Shown here: positions 36,157 through 48,239 of the stretch, in pieces
Layout of the letters: the number at the start of each line of letters is the position of its first letter
How positions within the stretch are numbered: position 1 is the first letter of the stretch
Source of the DNA: Deinandra increscens subsp. villosa
Lineage: Eukaryota > Streptophyta > Magnoliopsida > Asterales > Asteraceae
Assembly: GCA_039602395.1 (NCBI GenBank)
Contig: JBCNJP010000023.1
Span: 91,660,177-91,724,176 of the forward strand
Direction of reading: 5' to 3'
DNA length: 64,000 bases
Position numbers and translations under genes: made by a program
The notes under the pieces: generated by a model
The model's input: the letters and a program-made list of their open reading frames with translations, nothing else
The model's database searches: none
What the model was told of the DNA's origin: nothing

Positions 36157-36158
<2 letters not shown>
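35493..36158. other. AT-rich stretch, no gene recognised
   Basis: No coding, RNA or repeat signal beyond low complexity was found. Confidence 0.5.
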
Positions 36159-36216
<58 letters not shown>

Positions 36217-36469
36217 GGGGATATTTTGCAAACCCTTCCCACTTTGGAAAACAAAGTAAACCAAATTAAAGGGCCATAGAACATCCACGTCGCCTATTTA
36301 CTTTTTTCTATGAAGGGCATGTATGTCATTTACTTCATTTTGCTTTATCACTTTGGAAAATGGAGCTTTTTGACACATCAAATCGTACCACCACAGCATT
36401 GATTAAACACCTAAACAAGATTCTCTTTCTTTACAAAACTGCAAGAAAACAAAAGTTATCTCTCTCATC

Positions 36470-36970
36470 TCTCCCACTACTATTCTTTACTTTTTTATCT
36501 TAATTTAATTAATTAAATAAATAAAAAGATTCTATAAACTTCAAATGGTCATATCTCACTAAATACTTAACGAAAATAACTTCTGAAAGCGGCGTTGGAT
36601 TCGTCTCGACGAGACGATTCAGGAGCGCACCATTCTTGATAGGTTTCGTTGCGGATTAATTTAATAAATTAATTCAAAAAATGATTCAATAAACTCAAAA
36701 TGGTCATATCTCACTAAATATTTAACGAAAATAAATTCTGAAAGCGATGTTGGATTCTTCTCGGCGAGACGATTCAGGAGAGCACCATTGTTGATATGTT
36801 TCGTTGCGGTTTGCATAAACTTAGTTACATATGTAACCCCACATCTTATTATGTCAACAAAGGGGTTACCTATGTAACCCACAAATTATTCTTTTTTTTT
36901 TAAATAACTTATGTAACTATAATATAGGGTACCTATGTAACCCAAAATATCATTCACATATGTAACACAA
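36470..36970 (+). repeat. About 500 bp direct repeat, copy 1 (copy 2 at 37958-38467)
   Basis: The two copies share the same order of blocks, from ACTATTCTTTACTTTT through two CATATCTCACTAAATA units to GTTACCCATGTA, with scattered substitutions. Each contains a 155 bp sub-repeat carrying GTCTCGACGAGACGATTCAGG-like palindromes. A third, more diverged sub-repeat is at about 38728-38840. Confidence 0.85.
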
Positions 36971-37402
36971 ATGGGTTACCCATGTATCCCACCAATGAAT
37001 CTTTTTTTAAATAACCTATGTAACCATATCAGGTTACCTATGTAACCCCAAATATCATTCACATATGTAAGCAATAGAGGTTACCTATGTAACACGATAG
37101 AGGTTACATATGTAATTTAACATCTTGTTCACTGATTGGTTAAAAAAAATGTAACCAATAGAGGTTACCTATGTAACACAAAGGGGTTACCTATGTTATG
37201 TAACCAATAGAGGTTACCTATGTAACCCGCATAGGTTACCTATGTAATTCAACATCTTGTTCATTGATTGGTTTTAAAAATATGTAACTAGTAGAGGTTA
37301 CTTATGTAATTCAACATCGGAAAAATTGGAACCGATAAAAACGATAAAGAAACTTGAATCTGATTGGTGCAATAGCTTAGTATGATCAAACAAGATGTTA
37401 AA

Positions 37403-37526
37403 TTACCTATGTAACCACGATAGGTTACCTATGTAACCACGATAGGTTACCTATGTAACCACGATAGGTTACCTATGTAACCACGTTAGGTTACCTATGT
37501 AACCACGTTAGGTTACCTATGTAACC
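37403..37526 (+). repeat. 22 bp minisatellite
   Basis: Just over five copies of a unit reading TTACCTATGTAACCACGATA plus GG run head to tail, with a GTTAGG variant in the last copies. Each unit carries one GTTAC-N4-GTAAC dyad. It lies near the symmetry centre of the surrounding inverted repeat. Confidence 0.9.
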
Positions 37527-39470
37527 AATTAGTGAACAAGATGTTGAATTACATAGGTAACTTATGCGGGTTACATAGGTAACCTCTATTGTTTACATAT
37601 GTGAATGATATTTGGGGTTACATAGGTAACCTGATATAGTTACATAGATTATTTAAAAAAAAAAGATTCATTGGTGGGATACATGGGTAACCCCTTTGTG
37701 TTACATAAGTAACCTCTATTGGTTACATATTTTTAAAACCAATTAGTGAACAAGATGTTGAATTACATAGGTAACATTTGCGGGTTACATATTTAACCTC
37801 TATTGGTTACATATGTGAATGATATTTGGGGTTACATAGGTAACCTAAGATAGTTACATAAGTTATTTAAAAAAAAAAGATTCATTGGTTGGATACATGG
37901 GTAACCCCTTTGTGTTACATAGGTAACCTCTATTGGTTAAAATCCAAACGCTCTCTCACGACTATTCTTTACTTTTATATCTAAATTTAATTAATTAAAT
38001 AAATAAAAAGATTCTATAAACTTCAAACGGTCATATCTCACTAAATACTTAACGAAAATAACTTCTGAAAGCGGCGTTGGATTCGTCTCGACGAGACGAT
38101 TCAGGATCGCACCATTCTTGATAGGTTTCGTTGCGGATTAATTTAATCAATTAATTCAAAAAATGATTTAATAAACTCAAAATGGCAATATCTCACTAAA
38201 TATTTAACGAAAATAAATTCTGAAAGCGACGTTGGATTCTTCTCGGCGAGACGATTCAAGAGAGCACCATTGTTGATATGTTTCGTTGCGGTTTGCATAA
38301 ACTTAGTTACATATGTAACCCCGCATCTTATTATGTCAACAAAGGGGTTACCTATCTAACCCACAAATTATTCTTTTTTTTTAAATAACCTATGTAACTA
38401 TAATATAGGGTACCTATGTAACCCAAAATATCATTCACATATGTAACACAAATGGGTTACCCATGTAAATCAATACTTACATATGTAACCTTTTATATGT
38501 AACTCACTACAACATGAAAACATAAAACTTGCATACAAACATCAGGAAATACTGAAAACAAATTAAAGCCAAACACATAGAGCTTACATATGTAAAATTA
38601 TTGTTACTTTTATGTGTTATGATAAATGTAACATTATTGTTACACAATCGCTCAACAACTTTTTCCGCCAAAAATATGCAATTCCGGCCAAATGCGTTTT
38701 TCCGGCGAGTTTTCAAAATTTCAGACCGCCATAACTTGATCAAAACAGAACGAAAATCACTTTCGAAAGTTGCCTTGGATTCGTCTTGACTAGGAGAACA
38801 ATTATAGCACCATTGTTGATATGTTTTGGAATCGTTTTTCAGGTCCAAATATTCAAACCGACGAAGAAGATGATCGGAAAAAATGGAAAACAACTCAAAC
38901 GTTAACGAAACTCAAAAATTGTTGTTGCATTAGCTTTGTATGATCGTGTACAACTTGTAGCAACTGAGTTTGATAAAAAATATCGTGGAATCGCAGATTC
39001 ACCATGGATGAACTCGGGTGAACACGCATACCTCATGATGACGGGGTGGTACGATGGAGGCGATAGTGAAGATGGGTGAAAGAAAAGTGAGTTTGAAAGA
39101 TGAAATGAACTTGAATGATGAAGAAGAAGAATATAGAAATTCAAGGGATTTTATTTTGAATTTGGGAACATGTAGAGGGAAAATGAAAAGATAAATATGG
39201 GGAAAGAAGTGATATGGTGAGATGTGATGTTCATGCAGATTATAGGGAAGTGTAGACATGCAACAAAAAATATGGAGACCAAACTACCCTTTTTATTTAA
39301 AAAAAATACAAAAAGTAACAAAAAGGTGATAAAATAAATAGAAAATAAAGGAATTAATTGTAGCACTTGGATTGGGATGATGAATGGTTAAGATGAGGTT
39401 TGCAAGGTTTTCCAAAGTGGAGGTGGTTTCCACTTTAACCTTCCTCTATATATATATATATATATATATA

Positions 39471-40315
39471 TGTTGGAAATTCAGTAACGATTCGAACACT
39501 TGTTCGATCAATTAAATACAATACAGAATCTATAATGAACGATAATGCAAATGAAGTGGAACAGTAAACGAGAACACTACAGAAATATGATCACGAACAG
39601 CAGCAGGATCAGACCCTGCAAAAACAGAAAAACACAGACAAAGGAAAACCGAGAGGAACCGGGCTTGTGTTTGACACAATTCCCTTAAACAGATTCGACG
39701 TCTGTTCCCAGGGTACACCGGTTCAAAACTGTGTGTACAGCCGGACAGGATACTTGCCTGAAACGAGACCGGAACGGAGGAGCGGTAGAGATCAGAGCAG
39801 CAGCAACAGCAGGACCAAATGTGTGTATTTTTCGTGTGTCTATTTCTGCCCCACACTCGTGTATTTATACACGCAAACGGAGCATACGAAAGGATCATCA
39901 TTAACTAGTAGTGAATGATCAAATTATGTTCATTAACCAGTAATGAATGATCAGGTTTGGAATGCAAAAGGTTGGTTCATTGAACCAAAAATCTGTTCTA
40001 GAAAGGTCTCGAAAAAATAGCAAAAACTGGTCATTACATGACCCCCGTTTCGGAGCTGCATTCGTGTCTGCAGGTCGCGCGGGCACGAGTTCAGAATTTC
40101 AACCCGAATTGCCATTTTTCGCACCCCCCCCCCCCCCGCGCGAGGGTATGAGCTAGAGTAAAACATGACACAAGTGATGTCAAAGCCTTTGAGGTTTATC
40201 CTTATAAACCAATTACCCTTTTGTTCCCACACCAATGTGGGATAGCTCATATTTTTCCAAACTTGAACAAAAATTCTTTTGAAATAAACATCTCATTCAC
40301 ACACATTTTCCAACA
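39471..40315 (-). repeat. 3' LTR of the copia element
   Basis: It has TGTTGGAAAT ... TTTTCCAACA ends. A run of 14 C near 40124-40137 is one base longer than in the other LTR. Frames at 39530-40250 are LTR sequence found identically at 45028-45648. Confidence 0.93.
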
Positions 40316-40900
40316 ATCCCCCACATGAATGGAGGTTGATCTCAGAAGTAACTTAATCCCGATCGAATTTCAACAGTTGAATCTTGCATACGATAGGTAG
40401 GTGTTACCCTTTGAACCTTCGCTCATGAAACACACTTAGTCTACTGGCTCTGAGTAGGCGGTGATGCCTTTGAACTCGTCTGCCGTTTGTGTAGGCGACA
40501 ATGTGCTTCACACAAGACTCTCCTTGACAATATCAAGTCCTCATAGTTATGTTCGTTATGGTCATGAACATTAGCCTGGTTCTGCGAGAGCTCTTAGGTA
40601 TTGTGCCCCCTCTAATACCCTTCGAAGCGACCCCCACTTCTCTCTCACATAGGTGATTCACCACGTGTGGCTGCCTCAGCTGAATCATTAAAAGCCATAG
40701 GCTTAACCTCGTACTTGTCACTTTTAGGAATGGACTAGGAGATGTATCGATTCCAATTATACATCCCCTTCTTAAAGTGCGTGGAGTTATCAATTCTTTC
40801 CCCCACAGTGACCTCACTAGTTCATACAATTAGGTTGTCCTATTGAACTCAGATCTTGGGATCTCCAGTCAACTGAGTTAGGTTTTCCTTCATATGAACT
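40316..40900 (-). other. 3' untranslated region of the copia element
   Basis: It lies between the pol stop and the 3' LTR. It has no recognised domain; the frame at 40533-40829 looks accidental. Confidence 0.5.
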
Positions 40901-43306
40901 TTAATCTTTCAAGGGCTTCAGTCCCATTCCCATGCACGACTTCTGAACTACCTCTCTACTTAGGCCTTTTGTCAGCGGATCCGCAATATTATCCTTTGAC
41001 TTCACATAGTCAACAGTGATAATTCCAGTAGAGATTAGTTGTCGTATCGTATTATGTCTACGTCTTATATGTATGTTCTTACCATTATACATTGTGCTAT
41101 GAGCTCTGCCAATTGCCGATTGGCTATCACAATGTATACATATGGCCGTTGCCGGCTTAGGCCATCTTGGTATATCCTCCATAAACTGACGTAGCCATTC
41201 TCCCTCTTCACCAGCTTTATCTAAAGCGATGAATTCTGCTTCCATTGTGGATCTAGCAATAACCGTTTGTTTCGACGATTTCCACGATATGGCTGCACCT
41301 CCAAGTGTGAATACATATCCACTCGTTGCTCTGGAATCCTTCGTACCCGATATCCAGTTTGCATCACAGTGTCCTTCAATCACTGCAGGATATCTGGTGA
41401 AGTGCAGCGCGTAATCCCTTGTGTACCTTAGGTACCTAAGTAACCTAGTCACACATCTCCAATGAGTTGAACTTGGATTACTCGTGTACCTACTTAGCTT
41501 GCTTACAGCATATGCTAAGTCTGGTCTGGTACAACTCATCAAATACATCAAACTGCCAATAATTCTTGAATACTCTAATTGGTTAACAGGTTGTCCTCTG
41601 TTCTTAGCTAGATGTTGACTTGTGTCAATGGGAGTTCTAGCTACATTAGAGTCATTTGCATTGAACTTTTCAAGAATTTTATCCACATAGTGGGTTTGTC
41701 CTAAAGCAAGTCCACTTTGGGTTCGTGTGATTTTAACTCCCAAAATCACATCTGCTAAACCCATGTCTTTCATATCAAATCTTGCTTTCAAGATGTTCTT
41801 TGTTGATTTTATCATTTTGTCATTACTTCCAGCAATGAGCATGTCATCAACGTATAGACACAAGATGACATAACCATCTGGTGTGTCTTTCACATACACA
41901 CACTTATCACATTCATTGATCTTGAAACCAGAATCACGCATGACATGATCAAACTTTTCATGCCATTGTTTTGGTGCTTGCTTTAGTCCATACAAGGATT
42001 TGACCAGTTTACACACTTTCTTTTCTTGTCCAGAGGCTCTAAAGCCCTCTGGTTGTTCCATGTAAATCTCTTCCTCTAGATTTCCATTTAAGAAAGCGGT
42101 TTTCACATCCATTTGGTGAACTTCCAAATTTCTAATGGCTGCAATGGCAAGTACCAACCTTATGGAGGTTATTCGAGTTACTGGTGAATACGTGTCAAAG
42201 TAATCTAGACCTTCCTTTTGTTTGTATCCTTTGACCACCAGTCTTGCCTTGTACTTTTCTATGGAGCCATCAGGCTTCATCTTCCTCTTGAAGATCCAAC
42301 GATGACCTAGTGGTTTGCATCCCGGAGGAAGATCCACTAGTTCCCATGTATGGTTTTGTAAAATAGAATCTATTTCACTTTTGATGGCCTCCCTCCATTG
42401 AGGTCCTTCTGAGGAAGTTACCGCTTCATGGTATGTTTTGGGCTCACCTTCTACCATGTACGTGTAGAAATCAGGACCAAAAGACTTTTCAGTTCTAGCC
42501 CTCTTGCTTCGTCTAAGCTCAACATCTTCTTCCTCAGTTTGCTCGTGTTCTTCCGGAACACAGTCTGGTTCTTCCGGAACACGTTCTGGTTCTCCCGGAA
42601 CACGTTCTAGTTCTTCCGGAACATGTTCTAGTTCTTCCGGAACTAGATCCTCATGAATACGTTCATCATCTGCCCCAAACGTATTTCCATATTCTTTTGT
42701 AATGCATGGAAATATATTTTCAAAGAATGAGGCATTCTTTGATTCCATTATCGTTCCTTTACGAATATCGGGAATCTTGGATTCATGCACAAGGAAGCGA
42801 TACGCGCTACTGTGATCTGGATATCCAATGAATATACAGTCAACAGTTTTGGGTCCTATCTTTTGAGCCTTAGGTAGTGGAGCAACCACCTTGGCTAGGC
42901 ACCCCCACACTTTGAGGTATTCGTAGGACGGTTTTCTTTTCCACCATAACTCGTATGGGGTTTCATCTCTTTTCTTATGTGGTATCCTATTCAAAAGATA
43001 GTTTGCCGAAAGGATAGCATCCCCCCACAAGTTTTGGTTTACACCAGAACTCACTAGCATGACACTCACCATTTCTTTCAAGGTTCGATTTTTCCGTTCA
43101 GCAATCCCATTTGATTGGGGTGAATATGGTGCAGTGAACTCATGCCTGATTCCGTTTTGCAAACAGAATTCAGCAAATGGTGAGACATACTCACCACCTC
43201 TATCACTTCGTACAACCTTGATCTTCCTTTCAAGTTGATTCTCAACTTCATTTTTATATGCAATGAAAGCTTCAATTGCCTCGTCTTTACTTTTAAGCAA
43301 GTTCAA
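40901..43306 (-). pseudogene. Copia pol, 5'-truncated: integrase C-part, reverse transcriptase, RNase H
   Basis: The open frame of about 801 codons has no natural ATG at its head; it follows directly from the gag frame in another phase. It keeps the integrase SDRGGEY (Asp near residue 35) and NGIAERKN (Glu 70) motifs, a Glu/Pro heptad region (about 222-256), the copia reverse transcriptase with YVDD at about 485-488, and RNase H with GHCDANW and the C-terminal DPLTKGL motif. Missing are the first catalytic Asp of integrase and the surrounding roughly 50 residues that normally link the zinc-binding and core domains. The enzymatic RT/RNase H part looks intact, but integration would need help from another element. 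Confidence 0.88.
42545..42650 (+). repeat. 21 bp coding minisatellite in copia pol
   Basis: Five degenerate copies of a unit containing CTTCCGGAACACGTTCTGGT encode the minus-strand heptad VPEELER / VPEEPER. It lies in the variable spacer between integrase and reverse transcriptase, a region known to tolerate length change. Confidence 0.85.
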
Positions 43307-44897
43307 CCGGTTTGAATGATGATCTGGTTAATTTTGCTTCAACACATGTTTCACATTTATAGTTTGAGTCAATATCAAAAGTTGGTATGCAATTCAATTT
43401 AATCAAACGACGAATGGAATTAAAGTTAACGTGACCAAGTCTACCATGCCACACATTAGAAGACTCAAGCAAATAAGCAGAACTGGTACCAGTCTTATTC
43501 ATAGCATTGTTAACGACCATTACATTTAGTTTGAACATACCATTGAGGGCATAGCCCTTCCCAACATACACACTATTCTTGGTCAACACGACCTTATCTG
43601 ACTCAAACACCATTTTGAAACCATACTTATTCAACAGCCACCCAGACACAAGATTCTTTCGAATCTCAGGAACGTACAACACATTGGTCAACGTGAGTTC
43701 CTTTCCTGATGTCATTTTCAGGATCACATTTCCTTCACCTTTGACTTCAGCAGTGGCAGAGTTGCCCATGAAGAGCTTTTCTCCATTAGTAACCTCCTTG
43801 AAGGTGTTGAACAAGTTCTTGTCAGCACAAACATGGCGGGTGGCACCGGTGTCAACCCACCATTCCTTGGTATTCGAACCAACCAAGTTAACCTCAGAAA
43901 TCATCATTGTGAGGTCAGAAATCATGGCAACAAGATTCTCATAATCATCAACCATATTGGCTTGACGAGAGACATCTTTCTTTGGTTGTCTACATTCATT
44001 TGCCCGATGACCTGGCTTGTCATAGTTGTAGCATTTGCCATCAAATTTCTTCTTTGCAACCCCACCTTTGGGTTTAAGATTAAACCCTTTTCCTTTGTTC
44101 TTCTTCTCAGCCCGTCCTCTATTTTTGTTACCTTTGGAGGATTGGCCATATTCAACAATATTGGCCTTTGCTTGCTCGGGGACATCACTCTTCTTTTGAG
44201 CAAGTTTGTTGTCTTCTTCAATACGAAGACGAACCACAAGATCTTCAACGGTCATTTCCTTTCTCTTGTGTTTGAGATAGTTCTTGAAATCAACCCAGCT
44301 TGGTGGCAATTTCTCGATCATGGCAGCAACTTGGAATGTCTCACTAAGTGACATTCCCTCCGCATGAATATCATGAAGAATGATTTGCAATTCTTGGATT
44401 TGGCTCATAACAGTTTTTGAGTCAATCATTTTAAAATCCAAGAATTTGGCCACCACAAATTTCTTTGTGCCTGCATCTTCGGTTTTGTATTTCCGTTCCA
44501 AAGATTCCCATAGTTCCTTGGCCGTGTTTACTTTACAATACACATTGTAAAGTGAGTCCGCCAAACCATTGAGCACATAGTTCCTGCACAAGAACTCAGA
44601 ATGCTTCCAAGCTTGAACCGCGCTCACAGATTGAGCATCCATTTCCCCTTCAGACACTTGGGGAGCGATTTCAGTCAAGAACCTCGCAAGGTTCAACGTT
44701 GTCAAATAAAACAGCATCTTCTGCTGCCAACGTTTGAAGTTCAAACCGTTGAACTTTTCGGGTTTCTCAGCGTGGCTTGCAACCGCGTTAGGCAACGGTT
44801 CGACCATCACTGTGGTAACAGCAACGGAAGAGGTGAACACAGCAGAGACACCAGAGGTCGGTACACCAGAAGTCGGTAACGGCTGAGATGAGTCCAT
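43293..44897 (-). pseudogene. Copia gag, protease and integrase zinc-binding region
   Basis: The frame has 534 residues from [10 protein letters not shown]. It contains a UBN2-type gag domain (about 45-235), a Lys/Gly-rich region, one zinc knuckle (289-302), protease with VDTGATRH (about 348-355) and the GAG-pre-integrase segment with H484/H489 and CETC (515-518). Two defects are seen. The zinc knuckle reads [14 protein letters not shown], so the second zinc ligand Cys is Tyr. The frame also ends abruptly at FKPVELA where the integrase core should follow, because an internal deletion shifts the frame. The first 4-5 kb of the element's transcript would therefore give a shortened Gag-protease product. 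Confidence 0.85.
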
Positions 44898-44968
44898 TCT
44901 GAAACGAGACCCACAAGAGAAAAGTCAGAAAAATTCGTACACAGAGTGTACACCAATCTGTTTAAGTT

Positions 44969-45807
44969 TGTTGGAAATTAAGTAACGATTCGAACACTTG
45001 TTCGATCAATTAAATACAATACAGAAACTATAATGAACGATAATGCAAATGAAGTGGAACAGTAAACGAAAACACTACAGAAATATGATCACGAACAGCA
45101 GCAGGATCAGACCCTGCAAAAACAGAAAAACACAGACAAAGGAAAACCGAGAGGAACCGGGCTTGTGTTTGACACAATTCCCTTAAACAGATTCGACGTC
45201 TGTTCCCAGGGTACACCGGTTCAAAACTGTGTGTACAGCCGGACAGGATACTTGCCTGAAACGAGACCGGAACGGAGGAGCGGTAGAGATCAGAGCAGCA
45301 GCAACAGCAGGACCAAATGTGTGTATTTTTCGTGTGTCTATTTCTGCCCCACACTCGTGTATTTATACACGCAAACGGAGCATACGAAAGGATCATCATT
45401 AACTAGTAGTGAATGATCAAATTATGTTCATTAACCAGTAATGAATGATCAGGTTTGGAATGCAAAAGGTTGGTTCATTGAACCAAAAATCTGTTCTAGA
45501 AAGGTCTCGAAAAAATAGCAAAAACTGGTCATTACATGACCCCCGTTTCGGAGCTGCATTCGTGTCTGCAGGTCGCGCGGGCACGAGTTCAGAATTTCAA
45601 CCCGAATTGCCATTTTTCGCACCCCCCCCCCCCCGCGCGAGGGTATGAGCTAGAGTAAAACATGACACAAGTGATGTCAAAGCCTTTGAGGTTTATCCTT
45701 ATAAACCAATTACCCTTTTGTTCCCACACCAATGTGGGATAGCTCATATTTTTCCAAACTTGAACAAAAATTCTTTTGAGATAAACATCTCATTCACACA
45801 CATTTTC

Positions 45808-45812
<5 letters not shown>
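44969..45812 (-). repeat. 5' LTR of the copia element
   Basis: It is near identical to the 3' LTR. The sequence next to its inner end does not give a clear tRNA-Met primer site, so the primer is not assigned. Confidence 0.93.
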
Positions 45813-45857
<45 letters not shown>

Positions 45858-45858
<1 letters not shown>

Positions 45859-45895
45859 CTAGTTTTTTTTTATCCCCGTGTGTTACACGGGTTAA
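45858..45895 (-). mobile_element. Helitron-like 3' end on the minus strand
   Basis: The minus strand has a hairpin CCCGTGTAACACACGGG followed after about 12 nt by CTAG then T. This is the Helitron 3' signature (short GC-rich hairpin, then CTRR, insertion before T). The body would extend to higher coordinates; its 5' end is not identified. Confidence 0.5.
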
Positions 45896-46330
45896 TTTAA
45901 AATTTTGTGGCGATGACAAGTTATATTTTATTAACTAAACTATGACCAAACTTTTTGTTTATTATATAGTATAGAGTATAGATAGATATAGATAGATGTA
46001 ACTTAATAAACTATATTATATATTAAATTAAGTAATTAAATAATTTGTTATTAAATAATTTAGAAGACAATAAATAAATAGTGAATATATATATCCAAAA
46101 TTAGAAGATCCGCTACAATAAATAAATAGTGGATATATATATCCAAAATTAGAAGATCCGCTTGTGAATGTTTATTGGCAGGAAAATTGTTGAGGATGAA
46201 TGTGGTGGTGCCATATGGCAAATTGTGGTGCCAAAAACTTTTCTTTTATTATATATATATATAGATATATATAGATATATAGATTCATATAATATATTAT
46301 ATATATATATATATGTATATATATATTATA

Positions 46331-46763
46331 TGGGGAGGGATATAATGAAAACCTTTCCGAGTTTGGAAAACCGTGAAAACCAAGCTAAAAAATTCGATTT
46401 TTGTTCCGATATTTTTATGGTGATTCTCTAAGTTAAAAAGACCCCCCTTATGCAAAAAAATAAAAAACGCCTAGTAATTTTTTTTAAAAAAAATATTTTA
46501 TAACCGAGGTTACATATGTAACAGTAAAATATTTTATAACCGATGTTACATATGTAACAGGGTACTGTTACATATGTAACCTCGGTTATAAAATATTTTT
46601 TTTTAAAAATTTTACTAGGCGTTTTTTTTTTTTTTTTTTGCATAAAGGGGGTTTTTTTAACTTAGAGAATTACCATAAAAAAATCGGAACAAAAATCGAA
46701 TTTTTTAGCTTGGTTTTCACGGTTTTCCAAACTCGGAGAGGTTTTCATTTTGTCATTCCTCTA
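46331..46763. mobile_element. TA-flanked fold-back MITE, about 430 bp, near-perfect palindrome
   Basis: The left arm (GAAAACCTTTCCGAGTTTGG and onward) is mirrored by the right arm (CCAAACTCGGAGAGGTTTTC) over almost its full length. AT-rich (TA)n tracts lie on both sides. The centre carries three GTTACATATGTAAC palindromes, linking it to the 36211-39447 element. Homopolymer T/A runs and hairpin folding make this region prone to sequencing error. Confidence 0.8.
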
Positions 46764-47036
46764 TTATATATACACAATATATATATATATATTATATATC
46801 GAATTTCATATCCGAAATAAAGTAATTTCAAATATGAAATAGATGATTAATTTAGTGGTCTACACTTTTTAGACAGTCTACAATAAACTTCCATCTCTCT
46901 ATATATATATAAAAAACGACAATCTTAGAGTACATCTATATCAACAGTTAATTGCCCAAGTATGAACCTAAAACCAATTGGGGCTATGAGAGGCAAATCC
47001 TTTTCCACTAAACCACCAACCACAATGGTAGGTGTT
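46764..47036. other. Short AT-rich stretch
   Basis: TA microsatellites and no recognised feature. Confidence 0.4.
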
Positions 47037-47320
47037 TGATCCAAAATTGTCACCTGGCCGAGAGAAGGACCTAGATCAAACAGAGATCAATTCCTCTTCT
47101 GAATCTGGTCAACGATAATGGACATGGGAATGAGCTAGCCTAATATCCGACTTAAGTCCAATCTCTGGTTTTGTGGTGGTCCTAACGCATTGTTAATTCC
47201 TTGTGCAGGTGTTGATTTCAAGTCATCCAGCCCCTTATCGCCGATCAAATTTAGAAGAGGATCAAATTGATCTTTGTTTGATCTAGGTCCTTTTTCCGGC
47301 CCGGTGATGATTTTGGATCA
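47037..47320. repeat. Long inverted repeat, arms about 75 bp, loop 133 bp
   Basis: The arms at 47037-47108 and 47242-47320 pair with roughly 85% identity (TGATCCAAAAT ... ATTTTGGATCA at the outer ends, AGGACCTAGATCAAAC ... GTTTGATCTAGGTCCT inside). An RNA of this region would fold into a long imperfect stem. It may be a MITE, or a young MIRNA or hairpin small-RNA locus. Confidence 0.7.
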
Positions 47321-48239
47321 GATAGTCGGCATACCCTTTTGTCGACAAACCCATCTATGACTTTCTAGTTCTTCATTATAAGGTATGAGATTTTTTCTAC
47401 ATTGGTTGCATGGCAATCGATATAGGGTTTATGGACCAAATGGAATATTTCACTAATCAGATTAGTTTTTTAAGTTAAGTTCTATTGTTTGGTTTGTAAA
47501 ATAGTTATCAAAGCCAACTCGGAGTGATGACCCACAAAGTGACGACCTATACAGAGGAAGCCTTGACCAACAAGAACGTTTGCCCTAACGAATGATCTAT
47601 TATTACGGACTGAAACCATTGCAATGATAAGACTCGTCACACATTTATAAGGTTGTATGGACAACTTATGTAGATTTATAGTCTAAATGATCTCTATCAC
47701 CCATCAGACAAGTATTTTCGACTTAAATTGTCCAAAATTGGGTTTATGAACGCGCTATTGAAGTCTTCATTTTGCAGTGTGTGATTTTATTGGATGATAT
47801 ATCATATGGTAGTTATGGGTGAAACTAGGAGTAACTTTTTTATAAGGTAGTTTTGAGTTCAAATGATACAACACTATACGATTGGTAAAATTTAATACTA
47901 TATAACTAAACTACAAATGGTGACCGGAGTAGTTGTGGGAGAAGTCGCTAAAACCCGCAGAGTACGGCACCAAGCCAGTAACCACTAACGACCACTTTTA
48001 AGGGAAAAAATAATAATAATAAACGTCGTTGTTGGCATGCATGTGGCGGTATAAGCAGCCGTACATATAATGTGATATTTGTAAGTATTTTACGTTTATC
48101 TAGTTTATTATTTCATGTCGCCTTTTTATAACCTCAACTTGGTCAATATCAAATTTAGTATAATAGTTTATGCTTTTACATCGTATTTGAGGTTATCGCT
48201 ACAATATACATGAAAGCGGTTGTTAAAAATTATATATAT
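47321..48239. other. Intergenic stretch, no gene recognised
   Basis: The frame at 47482-47664 shows no domain. Nothing else could be supported. Confidence 0.45.

Larger units (their letters stand above)
36211..39447. mobile_element. TA-flanked non-autonomous transposon rich in GTTAC-N4-GTAAC dyads, 3.2 kb
   Basis: It is bounded by (TA)n on both sides (36159-36210, and 39447-39470 continued at 45813-45856 after the copia insertion). The left end TAGGGTGGGG with inner CACTTTGGAAAAC matches, in inverted form, the right end GTTTTCCAAAGTG ... CCTCTATATA. Inside are 500 bp direct repeats, smaller repeats, a large inverted repeat centred near 37390 and at least 20 dyads. No transposase is recognised; all frames are short. 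The superfamily is not determined. Shorter relatives are at 46331-46763 and about 48240-48690. Confidence 0.6.
39471..45812 (-). mobile_element. Ty1/copia retrotransposon, 6.3 kb, integrase-defective
   Basis: The minus-strand element has LTRs of 845 bp (39471-40315) and 844 bp (44969-45812) starting TGTTGG and ending CCAACA. By eye the LTRs differ at four bases plus one C in a poly-C run, about 0.5%. The flanking 5-mers are ATATA on both sides, though inside a (TA)n tract. It is inserted in the right (TA)n flank of the 36211-39447 element, so it is younger than that element. A minus-strand polypurine tract GTGGGGGAT adjoins the 3' LTR. Order: gag, protease, integrase, reverse transcriptase, RNase H, as in copia. 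Confidence 0.93.

Noticed and set aside
36820..38470. A CRISPR-like array, because of regularly recurring GTTACCTATGTAACC
   Set aside because: Spacing is irregular, the spacers are themselves repeats, and the genome is a plant; it is a transposon-internal repeat.
38507..39366. Minus-strand frames of 71-128 codons near the end of the TA-flanked element
   Set aside because: Low-complexity Ser/Phe/His translations without a domain; the sequence repeats elsewhere in the element.
39530..40250. Frame with CCCCC and SDLYRSSVPV in the copia LTR
   Set aside because: It is the same sequence in both LTRs and no known domain is seen; treated as LTR DNA.
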